DNA from: CAZSWS01 sp964610765
Lineage (GTDB): Bacteria; Bacteroidota; Bacteroidia; Bacteroidales; Tannerellaceae
NCBI GenBank assembly: GCA_964610765.1
Contig: CAZSWS010000039.1
Coordinates: 1-25,055, forward strand
Direction of reading: 5' to 3'
Length of the DNA: 25,055 bases
The notes under the pieces were generated by a model that was not told where the DNA came from, did not search any database, and worked only from the letters and a program-made list of their open reading frames with translations. Below are positions 5,460 through 13,679 of the stretch, one piece after another (positions within the stretch are counted from its first letter, which is position 1; each line of letters starts with the position of its first letter). Both the position numbers and the translations under genes were made by a program.

Positions 5460-6533
5460 ATGAATCTATCTATAGCACTATTACCGGGTGATGGCATCGG
5501 ACCGGAAATAATCCGCGAAGCCATGAAGTCTGTCACAGCTGTTTGTAAAAAAAAAGGACATGTGTTGAAAACAACGGAAGCACTGATTGGAGCTGCGGCT
5601 ATCGACCGGACAGGCAACCCCTATCCGGAAGAAACACACCAGTTGTGTATGCAGAGTGAAGCCGTGTTGTTCGGAGCGATTGGGTCGCCGGCTTATGATA
5701 ATAACCCTTCAGCCAAAATACGCCCGGAACAAGGCTTGCTCGCCATGCGTAAACAGTTGGGGCTGTTCGCAAATATCCGCCCGGTCATGACCTTTCCGTC
5801 ATTGATTGAGCACTCTCCTTTACGACCTGAATTATTGAAAGATGTTGATTTTCTATGCATCCGTGAACTGACTGGAGGGCTGTATTTTGGTCGACCCCAA
5901 GGAAGAAGCGAAGATGGAGAAACGGCTTACGACACCTGTGTATACTCGCGACACGAAATAGAGCGTATTGTTCGGTTAGCCTTTTCATTTGCCATGAAGC
6001 GAAAGAAAAAAATGACATTGGTCGATAAAGCGAACATTCTGGCTACTTCCCGCCTATGGCGCGAAGTAGTACGTGAATTAGCTCCCGAGTTTCCGGAGGT
6101 TGAGACTGAATATCTGTTTGTTGACAATGCCGCTATGCGCATCATTCAATGGCCCAGTAACTTTGATGTGTTGGTAACTGAAAATATGTTTGGAGACATA
6201 TTGACCGATGAAGCATCCGTCATAACCGGATCATTGGGAATGCTGCCCTCAGCCTCTATTGGTCTGCACACTTCGGTGTTTGAACCCATTCATGGTTCTT
6301 ATCCGCAAGCAGCCGGAAAAAATATTGCCAACCCAATGGGTACCATTTTGAGTGCCGCCATGATGTTTGAATATGCCTTTGACTTACCGGACGAGTCGCA
6401 ACTTATTTGGGAGGCAGTCAATGCTGCGTTAGACCAGCAAATCGTAACAATCGATTTGGACCGTGGCAAAGGAAAAGCCTTATCAACCGAAGAGGTAGGC
6501 AACTGGATTGCAGACTACATAAAGACTCACTAA
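5460..6533 (+). CDS. leuB: 3-isopropylmalate dehydrogenase
   Basis: LeuB oxidises and decarboxylates 3-isopropylmalate with NAD+ in leucine synthesis, as a cytoplasmic homodimer. The 357-residue length is usual. Motifs in order are LPGDGIGPE (8-16), GAIGSPAYD, EQGLLAMRKQLGLFANIRP (the leucine-rich isopropylmalate-specific substrate loop with its arginines), CIRELTGGLYFG, VDKANILATSRLWREV (catalytic Lys), ENMFGDILTDEA (metal-binding Asps) and FEPIHGSYPQAAGKNIANP (NAD+-binding). The substrate loop separates it from isocitrate dehydrogenase; a tartrate/malate-type relative is less likely. It starts 5 nt after mgsA with no leuA, leuC or leuD in the window. That is unusual, since leuB normally lies with the other leu genes. 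Either the pathway genes are elsewhere or the gene has been moved. Confidence 0.93.
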   Translation: MNLSIALLPGDGIGPEIIREAMKSVTAVCKKKGHVLKTTEALIGAAAIDRTGNPYPEETHQLCMQSEAVLFGAIGSPAYDNNPSAKIRPEQGLLAMRKQLGLFANIRPVMTFPSLIEHSPLRPELLKDVDFLCIRELTGGLYFGRPQGRSEDGETAYDTCVYSRHEIERIVRLAFSFAMKRKKKMTLVDKANILATSRLWREVVRELAPEFPEVETEYLFVDNAAMRIIQWPSNFDVLVTENMFGDILTDEASVITGSLGMLPSASIGLHTSVFEPIHGSYPQAAGKNIANPMGTILSAAMMFEYAFDLPDESQLIWEAVNAALDQQIVTIDLDRGKGKALSTEEVGNWIADYIKTH

Positions 6534-6593
6534 CCAGATATAAAGACACTTAGATATAATTCTAAAGGGCTATTTGTTTTTTTCGCACCAGAC

Positions 6594-6693
6594 AACTAAT
6601 CGGCTCACAGCTGTGGACCAACCAGCTCACAGCTGTGAACCGGTTAGCTCACAAGTGTGGACCGATCGGCTCACAGCTGTGAGCCGATTAGTT
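6594..6693. repeat. Array of four 22-nt palindromic units inside a long inverted repeat
   Basis: Four tandem units of exactly 22 nt start at 6602, 6624, 6646 and 6668. Each has an 18-nt core around CACAGCTGTG followed by a 4-nt linker (aacc, ggtt, gatc, gatt). The fourth core, GGCTCACAGCTGTGAGCC (6668-6685), is a perfect palindrome; the others have 1-4 differences. In addition, 6594-6615 and 6672-6693 are exact 22-bp reverse complements, so the whole 100-nt block can fold as one long imperfect hairpin. It lies between convergent leuB and the TPR gene. The 246-nt gap around it holds nothing else except a weak AT-rich hairpin at 6699-6719. Function is unknown; bidirectional termination, REP-like mRNA stabilisation or a protein-binding array are all possible. 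Confidence 0.85.
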
Positions 6694-6779
6694 TGATAGG
6701 GCGAATAATTTTATTGCCCACGGAGATTTGCTAAAATGGTTGTGATTAAAAACTCAATAGCCTATACAGACCGAGCTGC

Positions 6780-7622
6780 TTACTGCTCGTTTGCCTCTTT
6801 CAACAGCTCTGCAATTGCTTCGCTATCATATCCCAGTTCAAGTGCCTTTTTAAAATCAATGGCGGCTGAAGCATTTTCAAACTGTCCCAGCTTGATGCGT
6901 CCACGAAGCACATAGGTTTCTGCCGACGGCGTGCCTTCTGTAAAAATCTTGTTCAGGTCGTTCATAGCACGCGTAAATCGTCCTTTCATAAAATACATCT
7001 CGGCGCGCTCTTCATACAAAAGCAAGTTGTTCTTATCTTCATTGATTAAGTAGTCAAATATTTGCTCGCTCATATCATAATTACCCCTCATCTTTTCTAA
7101 GATGGCATGACCCAGGCGGGCTTTCTTTGATTTTTCATTGTTCTGGAGCATCTTATCAAAATCAGCTTCAGCATCCAGGTAGTTGAGGTTTCGAATATGT
7201 ATGAGTCCTCTGGAGTAGAGTGCATCCGGATCGTCCGGAAATTTACTAAGAACGGTATTATAATCAATCAATGCCAACTCCATTTTCCCCATCTCCTCAT
7301 ATAAAGATGAGCGATTCAACAGAATCAACCGGTTATCCGGTTGCCGACTGAGGGCAGCCGTATAAGACACCAAAGCTTCTTCAAGTTGACCTAGCTGGCG
7401 TTGGATCGTTCCTAAATTAGTCAGCAGGGCAAAATTTCCGGGATTAGCCGGCTCTATTCTCATAGCTTCTGTCAAGCTTCTTGCAGCCGCCTCCAGGCTG
7501 TCTTGTTCCAGATAGTCGTAGCTTTCCTCAATCAGCTGTTCGTAACCTTTCACTTGTCCTTGTGCCGACAATGTCCCTATACAAAGTATAAATCCAAATA
7601 GGATACGGTATAATTGTTTCAT
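6780..7622 (-). CDS. Secreted tetratricopeptide-repeat protein
   Basis: The 280-residue protein has a signal peptide (MKQLYRILFGFILCIGTLSAQ, cleavage near residue 20-22). Six to seven TPR-like helical pairs follow, recognisable by the recurring pattern A-L-x-x-Y-x-x-A-L...P-D-N and by LYSRGLIHIRNLNYLDAEAD, LILLNRSSLYEEMGKMELA and TYVLRGRIKLGQFENASAA. TPRs form protein-binding superhelices, and exported ones in Bacteroidota act in periplasmic or outer-membrane assembly. No catalytic domain is seen. It is transcribed alone, convergent with leuB and divergent from mscS. The 288-nt intergenic region upstream holds the mscS promoter but no convincing -7 box for this gene. Its partner is unknown. 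Confidence 0.85.
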   Translation of the reverse strand: MKQLYRILFGFILCIGTLSAQGQVKGYEQLIEESYDYLEQDSLEAAARSLTEAMRIEPANPGNFALLTNLGTIQRQLGQLEEALVSYTAALSRQPDNRLILLNRSSLYEEMGKMELALIDYNTVLSKFPDDPDALYSRGLIHIRNLNYLDAEADFDKMLQNNEKSKKARLGHAILEKMRGNYDMSEQIFDYLINEDKNNLLLYEERAEMYFMKGRFTRAMNDLNKIFTEGTPSAETYVLRGRIKLGQFENASAAIDFKKALELGYDSEAIAELLKEANEQ

Positions 7623-7824
7623 ACGTTATTATTTTATTTTTCTCTAAGGTCGTATGGAACTCACATGATTTTTAATATCATAGTTTTGTGTGCTTTAACA
7701 AAATCATGTATCGTTTCATCTATCTAACATTTGAGCTTCTTACAAATAAATTGAAGCATAACCTAAAAACCTGCTCTTCGTTGTGTATAAGCGATTTATT
7801 ACACGGGCAAAACTACATAATATA

Positions 7825-7857
7825 TTTATGAAAGAACCCTAAAAAAATATATCTTTG
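7825..7857 (+). promoter_or_regulatory. Promoter for the mscS operon
   Basis: TATCTTTG at 7850-7857 is a perfect -7 element. TTTA at 7825-7828, 21 nt upstream, is a -33 element with one mismatch. The start site would be near 7862, giving a leader of about 50 nt. Confidence 0.6.
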
Positions 7858-7910
7858 TTGCAATCTTTTTTATAGCAAATAGACATAGCGCTAATTTTAT
7901 CCATACCGGG

Positions 7911-8729
7911 ATGCAAGAGAGTACGATATACGACGAAATTATTCAATTTTTGATTGACCCAATCACAAGGCTTGGGGTGTCTTTAATCAAAGCAACCCTC
8001 CTATTTCTCATAGGACGCTTTGTTATTAAGCTGGCGGCCAAATTGAGTCAACGCATGATGAAGCGGCAAAAGATAGAAGAGTCTGTCCGCTCATTTATCT
8101 CCAGCACGATTTACATCTTATTGATGACCCTGCTCATCATCTCTATCATTGGGGTGCTGGGTATACAGACCACCTCGTTCGCCGCCTTACTGGCTTCAGC
8201 CGGCGTTGCCATAGGTATGGCACTGAGTGGTAATTTGCAGAACTTTGCCGGTGGCATTATCCTGCTTCTTTTCAAGCCTTTCCGAGTAGGCGACACCATT
8301 GAGTCGCAAAACTTTGTTGGTACGGTAAAAGAGATTCAAGTGTTTCATACCATCCTAAGTGTTGCTGAAAACAAAATTGTATATCTGCCCAATGGCTCGG
8401 TAAGCAGTGGGGCAATTGTGAACCTGAACAAATTAGATGTACGCAGATTAGACCTTAAAATCCCCGTATTACCCGAAGCGGATTTCGATTTAGCCAAAAA
8501 GCTTATTGAAGAAATAATTGCTACTGAAAGTCGCATCCGCGACCTCCCCGAACCCAAAGTAGCTTTACAGAGTATTTCAGAACGAGGCATTCAAATACTT
8601 ATTCGGGTATATATCTTAAGAAACGACTATACGGAAGTAACCTTCCAATTAAATAAAGAAATATATCAACGTTTTGCAGCAAATGGAATTCAATTTCCAT
8701 CCTCTGAAGTTAAATTAGTTAGTAAATAA
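7911..8729 (+). CDS. mscS: Small-conductance mechanosensitive channel, MscS family
   Basis: MscS opens when membrane tension rises and releases solutes during hypo-osmotic shock. The 272-residue protein has the minimal MscS plan: TM1 at about 20-40, TM2 62-84 and the pore-lining TM3 90-122 (AALLASAGVAIGMALSGNLQ, rich in the Gly/Ala packing pattern). The signature FKPFRVGD, the beta-domain motif LPNGSV (159-164) and the C-terminal alpha/beta domain follow. Length is close to the E. coli 286-residue channel. Twelve nucleotides separate its stop from the next lipoprotein gene, so the two are probably co-transcribed. Both serve the cell envelope. Confidence 0.94.
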   Translation: MQESTIYDEIIQFLIDPITRLGVSLIKATLLFLIGRFVIKLAAKLSQRMMKRQKIEESVRSFISSTIYILLMTLLIISIIGVLGIQTTSFAALLASAGVAIGMALSGNLQNFAGGIILLLFKPFRVGDTIESQNFVGTVKEIQVFHTILSVAENKIVYLPNGSVSSGAIVNLNKLDVRRLDLKIPVLPEADFDLAKKLIEEIIATESRIRDLPEPKVALQSISERGIQILIRVYILRNDYTEVTFQLNKEIYQRFAANGIQFPSSEVKLVSK

Positions 8730-8741
8730 GAATAAAAAAGT

Positions 8742-9392
8742 ATGCTGTCTTCGAAAAAATGGTTTGGACTGTTCATGGTGATTTTGGTTTTAGGGTGTAT
8801 CTCATGCGGAAAAAAAGAACGACCGGAGTTGAGACGTATATGGTTTAATGGCAGCTACAACCGTGATTTCAACGACTTGCCGAACAAGCATATGCCGGAA
8901 GCAAAAGCACTGGGGGTAAAACCCGTAGCATCGAGAGAAGAGGCTAAGCATGCAACCCGAAAAATGGTCGAAATAGCGTCGAACAAATATTATGACGTAG
9001 ATGAGCTGACCCATTCTATCCCATTTTTAGTCACAGAAGCCGCTCAACTGTTAGAACAGATAGGCCGCAATTTTCAAGACTCCCTAAAAAGCCATCATGC
9101 TCCTGCTTACAAACTGCTGGTAACTAGCGTAACACGCACTAAGGAAGATATAAAAAAGCTTCAAAAGCGAAACGTCAACTCGTCCGACAATTCGGCACAT
9201 ATGTATGGGACAACTGTAGATATATCTTGGAACAGATATCCTAAAATAGATGTAAAAGACACATTGGATATTCCGCAGGAAGATTTAAAAATGGTCTTGG
9301 CAATGGTTTTACGTGACTTAAAAAAAGAAAACCGTTGTTACGTGAAGCATGAAAGAAAACAAGGCTGTTTTCATATTACGGTCCGTCAGTAG
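8742..9392 (+). CDS. DUF5715-type lipoprotein, M15-like peptidase fold
   Basis: The 216-residue protein has a short signal peptide followed by lipobox-like cysteines (VLGC at 16-19, ISC at 20-22), so it is probably a lipoprotein. The C-terminal half shows the M15 (VanY/YcbK) zinc-peptidase pattern. A Ser-x-x-Arg motif (SVTR, Arg132), S-A-H-M-Y-G-T-T-V-D (His153 and Asp160 as zinc ligands), then Glu204 and CFHI with His211 as the third ligand. M15 enzymes cut D-Ala or other peptidoglycan peptide bonds. All catalytic positions appear present, so muramyl peptidase activity is plausible, though the spacing is not identical to known enzymes. It follows mscS by 12 nt, and a LysM glucosaminidase with its own promoter follows. 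Confidence 0.8.
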   Translation: MLSSKKWFGLFMVILVLGCISCGKKERPELRRIWFNGSYNRDFNDLPNKHMPEAKALGVKPVASREEAKHATRKMVEIASNKYYDVDELTHSIPFLVTEAAQLLEQIGRNFQDSLKSHHAPAYKLLVTSVTRTKEDIKKLQKRNVNSSDNSAHMYGTTVDISWNRYPKIDVKDTLDIPQEDLKMVLAMVLRDLKKENRCYVKHERKQGCFHITVRQ

Positions 9393-9453
9393 CTCCATTT
9401 GCAACTGTTTGGACTCGAATTAGTATTTCGGGCAAGCGTTCTCTCCTATTTGC

Positions 9454-9486
9454 TTTAGGGGAATTACGCGCTTTTTTGTAGGTTTG
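9454..9486 (+). promoter_or_regulatory. Promoter for the LysM glucosaminidase gene
   Basis: TAGGTTTG at 9479-9486 is a perfect -7 element, with TTTA at 9454-9457, 21 nt upstream, as -33. The start site would be near 9491, which supports the ATG at 9517 rather than a TTG at 9499. Confidence 0.6.
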
Positions 9487-9516
9487 TATAAATAACTATT
9501 GAATGAACATCGAAGC

Positions 9517-10443
9517 ATGAAACATATCAACTATTCCCTGTTATGGATTTTTCTTTTCTACTGGTTAGGAACTTCTTCTGTCATGGGGCAACGAAGAAAT
9601 GCAGCTTACGAGCGGTATATTAAAGAATATGCCAACCTAGCTATTGAACATCAAAAAAAATATAAAATTCCGGCTAGTATCACCCTGTCGCAAGCTTTGT
9701 TAGAATCAGGTGCCGGACTGAGCACATTGGCCAAGCAGAGTAATAACCATTTTGGAATTAAGTGTCACAGCGACTGGAAAGGAGGACGCTCGTATCACGA
9801 TGACGACCTGAAAGGAGAATGTTTCAGAAAATACAAACGAGTGAGTGATTCATATGATGACCATTCACGTTTTTTGAGTGAAAGAAGTCGGTATGCATCA
9901 CTCTTCAAGCTGAACATACGCGACTACAAGGGATGGTCCAGGGGTTTGCAGAAATGCGGCTATGCTACGGACCGTGCCTACGCCAATAAATTGATTAAAA
10001 TCATTGAAGACTACGAACTGTATCGCTACGACTACAAAAAAGGAAGCGCAGTGGTTAGTGAAAGATCCCGAGAACAAAAAAACACTTCCACAGAGACAAA
10101 GCTGAATCGTCAGGTATATAAAACACATGGATTAATCTATGTAGTAGCCACGAACTTTGACTCGTATGAGCAGATTGCTCAAGACACCGGATTCAAATTG
10201 AAAAAACTAACGAAATATAATGAGGTGCCGGAAGACTATCCACTCCAAAAGGGCGACATAGTGTACCTGCAAAAGAAGAAATCAAAAGCCGACAAACCTT
10301 ACTACGAGCACGTTGTTCAAATAGGTGAGTCTATGCATGACATATCTCAACGCTATGGCATGAAATTGAAGAACTTGTATAAATTAAATCATAAGTCGGA
10401 AGAGTATGTTCCTATTGAAGGAGATGTGCTTAGGCTTAGATAA
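9517..10443 (+). CDS. Exported glucosaminidase with two LysM domains
   Basis: This is a peptidoglycan hydrolase of the FlgJ/GH73 type that cleaves glycan strands. The signal peptide covers about residues 1-24 (ending SVMGQ). The GH73 domain spans about 30-165. ITLSQALLESGAG carries the catalytic Glu63. NNHFGIKC, the CFRKY motif and a YA-type C-terminal segment (KCGYATDRAYANKL) follow. Two LysM domains, at about 200-250 and 263-308, bind N-acetylglucosamine polymers and anchor the enzyme to the wall. I chose the ATG at 9517 (308 residues). A TTG 18 nt upstream is also in frame, but it adds a hydrophilic start before the signal peptide. The gene is probably separately transcribed. In Bacteroidota such enzymes take part in daughter-cell separation. 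Confidence 0.93.
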   Translation: MKHINYSLLWIFLFYWLGTSSVMGQRRNAAYERYIKEYANLAIEHQKKYKIPASITLSQALLESGAGLSTLAKQSNNHFGIKCHSDWKGGRSYHDDDLKGECFRKYKRVSDSYDDHSRFLSERSRYASLFKLNIRDYKGWSRGLQKCGYATDRAYANKLIKIIEDYELYRYDYKKGSAVVSERSREQKNTSTETKLNRQVYKTHGLIYVVATNFDSYEQIAQDTGFKLKKLTKYNEVPEDYPLQKGDIVYLQKKKSKADKPYYEHVVQIGESMHDISQRYGMKLKNLYKLNHKSEEYVPIEGDVLRLR

Positions 10444-10450
10444 AAAGCAC

Positions 10451-10458
10451 TACCTTTG
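10451..10458 (+). promoter_or_regulatory. -7 promoter element for purM
   Basis: TACCTTTG is a perfect -7 consensus 24 nt before the ATG at 10482. No TTTG at -33 was found. The element lies 8 nt beyond the preceding stop, so some purM mRNA would start here. Confidence 0.5.
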
Positions 10459-10481
10459 TACTCTTTAAAAAACGCACTAAA

Positions 10482-11648
10482 ATGAGTGACCAGAGATATA
10501 TACAAAGAGGCGTTTCGGCCTCAAAAGAAGATGTCCATAATGCAATAAAAGACATCGATAAGGGTTTGTACCCCAAAGCTTTTTGCAAAATCATACCAGA
10601 CATATTAGCAGGCGACCCGGCTTATTGCAACGTGATGCATGCCGACGGAGCCGGCACCAAGTCGTCGCTAGCCTATCTATACTGGAAAGAAACCGGCGAT
10701 TTGTCTGTTTGGAAAGGCATTGCGCAAGATGCGTTAATCATGAATATTGACGACCTGCTTTGTGTAGGAGCTACGGATAATATTTTAGTTTCATCAACCA
10801 TCGGAAGAAACAAACTACTCATACCCGGCGAAGTGATAGCCGCTATCATCAACGGAACAGAAGAATTGCTTGCCGAGCTGAGAGACATGGGAGTTGGTTG
10901 CTATGCAACAGGAGGAGAAACAGCCGACGTAGGCGACTTGGTACGTACCATCATTGTGGATAGCACCGTAACTTGCCGAATGAAGCGAGCAGATGTGATA
11001 GACAATGCACATATTAGCGGTGGAGATGTAATTGTTGGGATGGAGTCATTTGGACAAGCCACTTACGAAAAGAAATACAACGGTGGAATGGGTAGCAATG
11101 GGCTTACCTCAGCCCGTCACGATGTGTTTGCCAACTATTTGGCAAAGAAATATCCTGAAAGTTTTGACGCAGCTGTTCCTGCCGACTTAGTCTATTCCGG
11201 AACAAAGAAGCTCACCGACCCGGTTGAAGGAACTTCACTAAATGCCGGAGAGCTGGTTTTGTCGCCAACACGTACGTATGCTCCGGTCGTAAAGAAAATG
11301 CTAGACAACCTGCGCCCTCATATCCATGGCATGATTCATTGCTCAGGAGGAGCACAGACTAAGATTATGCATTTTGTAGAAAACAAGCGGGTGATTAAAG
11401 ACAACTTATTCCCCATCCCACCCTTGTTCCGATTGATACAGGAAGAAAGCGGAACAGCCTGGGACGAAATGTATAAGGTATTCAATATGGGACATCGGAT
11501 GGAAGTGTATCTTCCGGAAGAATATGCCACTGAAGTAATCAATATATCTAAAGCGTTTGGCATAGATGCACGCATCGTAGGACGTGTGGAAGATGCAGCG
11601 AAAAACGAATTGATAATTGAAAGTGAAAAGGGTCGGTTCGTTTATTAA
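10482..11648 (+). CDS. purM: Phosphoribosylformylglycinamidine cyclo-ligase (AIR synthetase)
   Basis: PurM uses ATP to close the ring of FGAM and form AIR in purine synthesis. The 388-residue protein has the PurM/AIRS fold signatures. The GVSASKEDV N-terminus, the HADGAGTKSSLAY loop with its conserved Asp, DDLLCVGAT, and the glycine-rich GGETADVGD all match. A C-terminal AIRS_C domain includes HIHGMIHCSGGAQTK, a variant of the more usual GITGGG-type loop, and FNMGHRMEVY. The sequence is the divergent, longer Bacteroidota form rather than the E. coli form (345 residues). It is followed by prfA with a 3-nt gap, then pyrF, so purM-prfA-pyrF is one operon. Confidence 0.92.
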   Translation: MSDQRYIQRGVSASKEDVHNAIKDIDKGLYPKAFCKIIPDILAGDPAYCNVMHADGAGTKSSLAYLYWKETGDLSVWKGIAQDALIMNIDDLLCVGATDNILVSSTIGRNKLLIPGEVIAAIINGTEELLAELRDMGVGCYATGGETADVGDLVRTIIVDSTVTCRMKRADVIDNAHISGGDVIVGMESFGQATYEKKYNGGMGSNGLTSARHDVFANYLAKKYPESFDAAVPADLVYSGTKKLTDPVEGTSLNAGELVLSPTRTYAPVVKKMLDNLRPHIHGMIHCSGGAQTKIMHFVENKRVIKDNLFPIPPLFRLIQEESGTAWDEMYKVFNMGHRMEVYLPEEYATEVINISKAFGIDARIVGRVEDAAKNELIIESEKGRFVY

Positions 11649-11651
11649 TAT

Positions 11652-12737
11652 ATGACAGACAACAAACTATTAACTCGTCTGGATGGACTGGTGAGCCGTT
11701 TCGAAGAAATAGGCACACTCATAACAGACCCTGCCGTCATTTCAGATATGAAGCGGTTTGTCAAACTGAGCAAAGAGTACCGCGACCTTGAAAAAATTAC
11801 TGCTACACGCAATGAATACATCAGCTGCCTACGAGGCATTGAAGAGGCACGTGAACTGATAGCAATGGAAGACGATGCGGAAATGCGTGAGCTGGCAAAA
11901 GAAGAACTGGACAACCATACAGCCAGACTCCCCCAGCTGGAAGAAGAGATTAAACTCTTATTGATACCTGCCGACCCACAAGACGATAAAGATGCTATTG
12001 TGGAGATTCGGGGAGGTACAGGCGGAGACGAAGCGGCCATCTTTGCCGGCGATTTGTACCGGATGTATGTTCGCTATTGCGAATCCAAAGGTTGGCGTGT
12101 GTCACTGACCAGCTTTACGGAAGGAACATCGGGAGGATATAAAGAGATAATCTTTTCTGTATCGGGCGATGGCGTATATGGCATCCTAAAATATGAATCG
12201 GGCGTACACCGTGTACAGCGCGTACCCCAAACTGAAACACAAGGACGTGTGCATACATCGGCAGCAACCGTAGCAGTTTTGCCCGAAGCTGATGAGTTTG
12301 ATGTAGACGTAAAAGAATCGGACATACGCGTAGACACCTTCTGTGCTTCAGGTCATGGCGGACAATCGGTGAACACTACTTACTCAGCTGTTCGACTGGT
12401 ACATATCCCCACCGGAATCACTGTGCAATGCCAAGATGAGAAGTCGCAATTGAAAAACAGAGCCAAAGCTTTGGTTGAGCTTCGCACACGTATATACAAC
12501 ATAGAATACCAAAAATATATAGATGAAATATCCTCCCAACGAAAGACGATGGTTTCTTCAGGAGACCGCTCTGCAAAAATCAGAACGTACAATTATCCAC
12601 AAGGACGCATCACAGACCACCGGATAAACTATACGACATATAACTTGCAGGCTTTCATGGATGGAGATATCAAAGACATTATAGACCAATTGATTGTAGC
12701 TGAAAATGCAGAACGATTGAAAGAGTCGGAATTATAA
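11652..12737 (+). CDS. prfA: Peptide chain release factor 1
   Basis: RF1 recognises UAA and UAG in the ribosomal A site and triggers peptide release. The 361-residue length is standard. The stop-codon recognition loop is present as P-x-T in the form PQT (192-194, in RVQRVPQTETQGR), which defines RF1 rather than RF2. The GGQ peptide-release motif is at 236-238 (SGHGGQSVN), with the Gln that is normally methylated. Its neighbours are purM (3 nt upstream) and pyrF (11 nt downstream). Confidence 0.97.
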   Translation: MTDNKLLTRLDGLVSRFEEIGTLITDPAVISDMKRFVKLSKEYRDLEKITATRNEYISCLRGIEEARELIAMEDDAEMRELAKEELDNHTARLPQLEEEIKLLLIPADPQDDKDAIVEIRGGTGGDEAAIFAGDLYRMYVRYCESKGWRVSLTSFTEGTSGGYKEIIFSVSGDGVYGILKYESGVHRVQRVPQTETQGRVHTSAATVAVLPEADEFDVDVKESDIRVDTFCASGHGGQSVNTTYSAVRLVHIPTGITVQCQDEKSQLKNRAKALVELRTRIYNIEYQKYIDEISSQRKTMVSSGDRSAKIRTYNYPQGRITDHRINYTTYNLQAFMDGDIKDIIDQLIVAENAERLKESEL

Positions 12738-12748
12738 ATAAAGCTGAT

Positions 12749-13579
12749 ATGAGAAAAGAGGATTTAGTAGCAAATATTCGTAAAAAGAGATCATTCTTAT
12801 GTGTGGGATTAGATACAGACATCGCAAAAATACCCCCACATCTTTTAAAAGAAGAAGACCCCTTGTTTGCATTTAATAAGCAAATAATTGATGCAACTGC
12901 CGACTTCTGTGTGGCATATAAACCGAACCTTGCCTTTTATGAAACACAAGGTGTTGCGGGACTACTTGCCTTAGAAAAAACAATCGCTTACCTCCGAACC
13001 TCCTATCCTGACCAATTCATCATTGCTGATGCCAAACGTGGAGACATCGGTAACACTTCTAAAATGTATGCACAAGCGGTGTTTGAACATTTACAAGCGC
13101 ATGCCATTACCGTAGCTCCATACATGGGAGAGGACAGCGTGAAGCCGTTTCTGGACTATCCGGGCTGCTGGGTAATTCTATTGGCACTCACTTCAAACAA
13201 GGGATCAGCCGACTTTCAGCTGCTGAAAGATGCACAAGGAGAAATGTTGTATGAACACGTCATTCGTCAGTCGCAAGCCTGGGCATCAAATGAGCAGTTG
13301 ATGTATGTGGTAGGTGCAACACAAGGAGAGATGTTTTTAGAAATACGAAAACATGCCCCTAACCACTTTCTACTAGTACCCGGTGTAGGCGCACAGGGAG
13401 GTAGTCTGAAAGAAGTAGCCATGTATGGGATGAACGAAGAGTGTGGTCTACTCGTCAATTCATCACGGGCAATTATTTATGCTGACCAGTCATTATCATT
13501 TGCCAATGCAGCACGTAAAGAAGCTGCTGTGATGCAAAAAGAAATGGAGAGCTATTTGCTTGAAAGAGCAATTATTTAA
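12749..13579 (+). CDS. pyrF: Orotidine 5'-phosphate decarboxylase
   Basis: PyrF makes UMP from OMP, the last step of de novo pyrimidine synthesis. The 276-residue length and sequence correspond to the longer type-2 OMP decarboxylase form. The charged catalytic network D-x-K-x-x-D is present as DAKRGD (Asp94, Lys96, Asp99). The phosphate loop region LLVPGVGAQGG (about residues 210-220) and the SSRAI segment near 230 follow the family. It is the third gene of the purM-prfA-pyrF operon. No clear terminator follows, so read-through into lpxD 100 nt later is possible. Confidence 0.95.
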   Translation: MRKEDLVANIRKKRSFLCVGLDTDIAKIPPHLLKEEDPLFAFNKQIIDATADFCVAYKPNLAFYETQGVAGLLALEKTIAYLRTSYPDQFIIADAKRGDIGNTSKMYAQAVFEHLQAHAITVAPYMGEDSVKPFLDYPGCWVILLALTSNKGSADFQLLKDAQGEMLYEHVIRQSQAWASNEQLMYVVGATQGEMFLEIRKHAPNHFLLVPGVGAQGGSLKEVAMYGMNEECGLLVNSSRAIIYADQSLSFANAARKEAAVMQKEMESYLLERAII

Positions 13580-13679
13580 GCTCAACCATAGGAAGTTATT
13601 GTTTTTTTACGCACTTTTGCATGCGATAATACCCGACAACGAGTAAAAATATAATTGATAATTCTAACAAAACACTATA

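Noticed and set aside
5460..6533. PdxA or isocitrate dehydrogenase
   Set aside because: The EQGLLAMRKQLGLFANIRP substrate loop and the spacing of the metal-binding and NAD+ motifs identify LeuB.
6594..6693. CRISPR array
   Set aside because: The repeats are palindromic 18-nt cores with only 4-nt linkers, there are no unique spacers of 30 nt or so, and no cas genes occur in the window.
6699..6719. Terminator hairpin GGGC...GCCC
   Set aside because: The stem is AT-rich with a bulge and a 2-nt loop, and no T-run follows on either strand.
9499..9516. TTG start for the LysM glucosaminidase
   Set aside because: It would put six hydrophilic residues before a clear signal peptide; ATG at 9517 agrees with the promoter and signal peptide.
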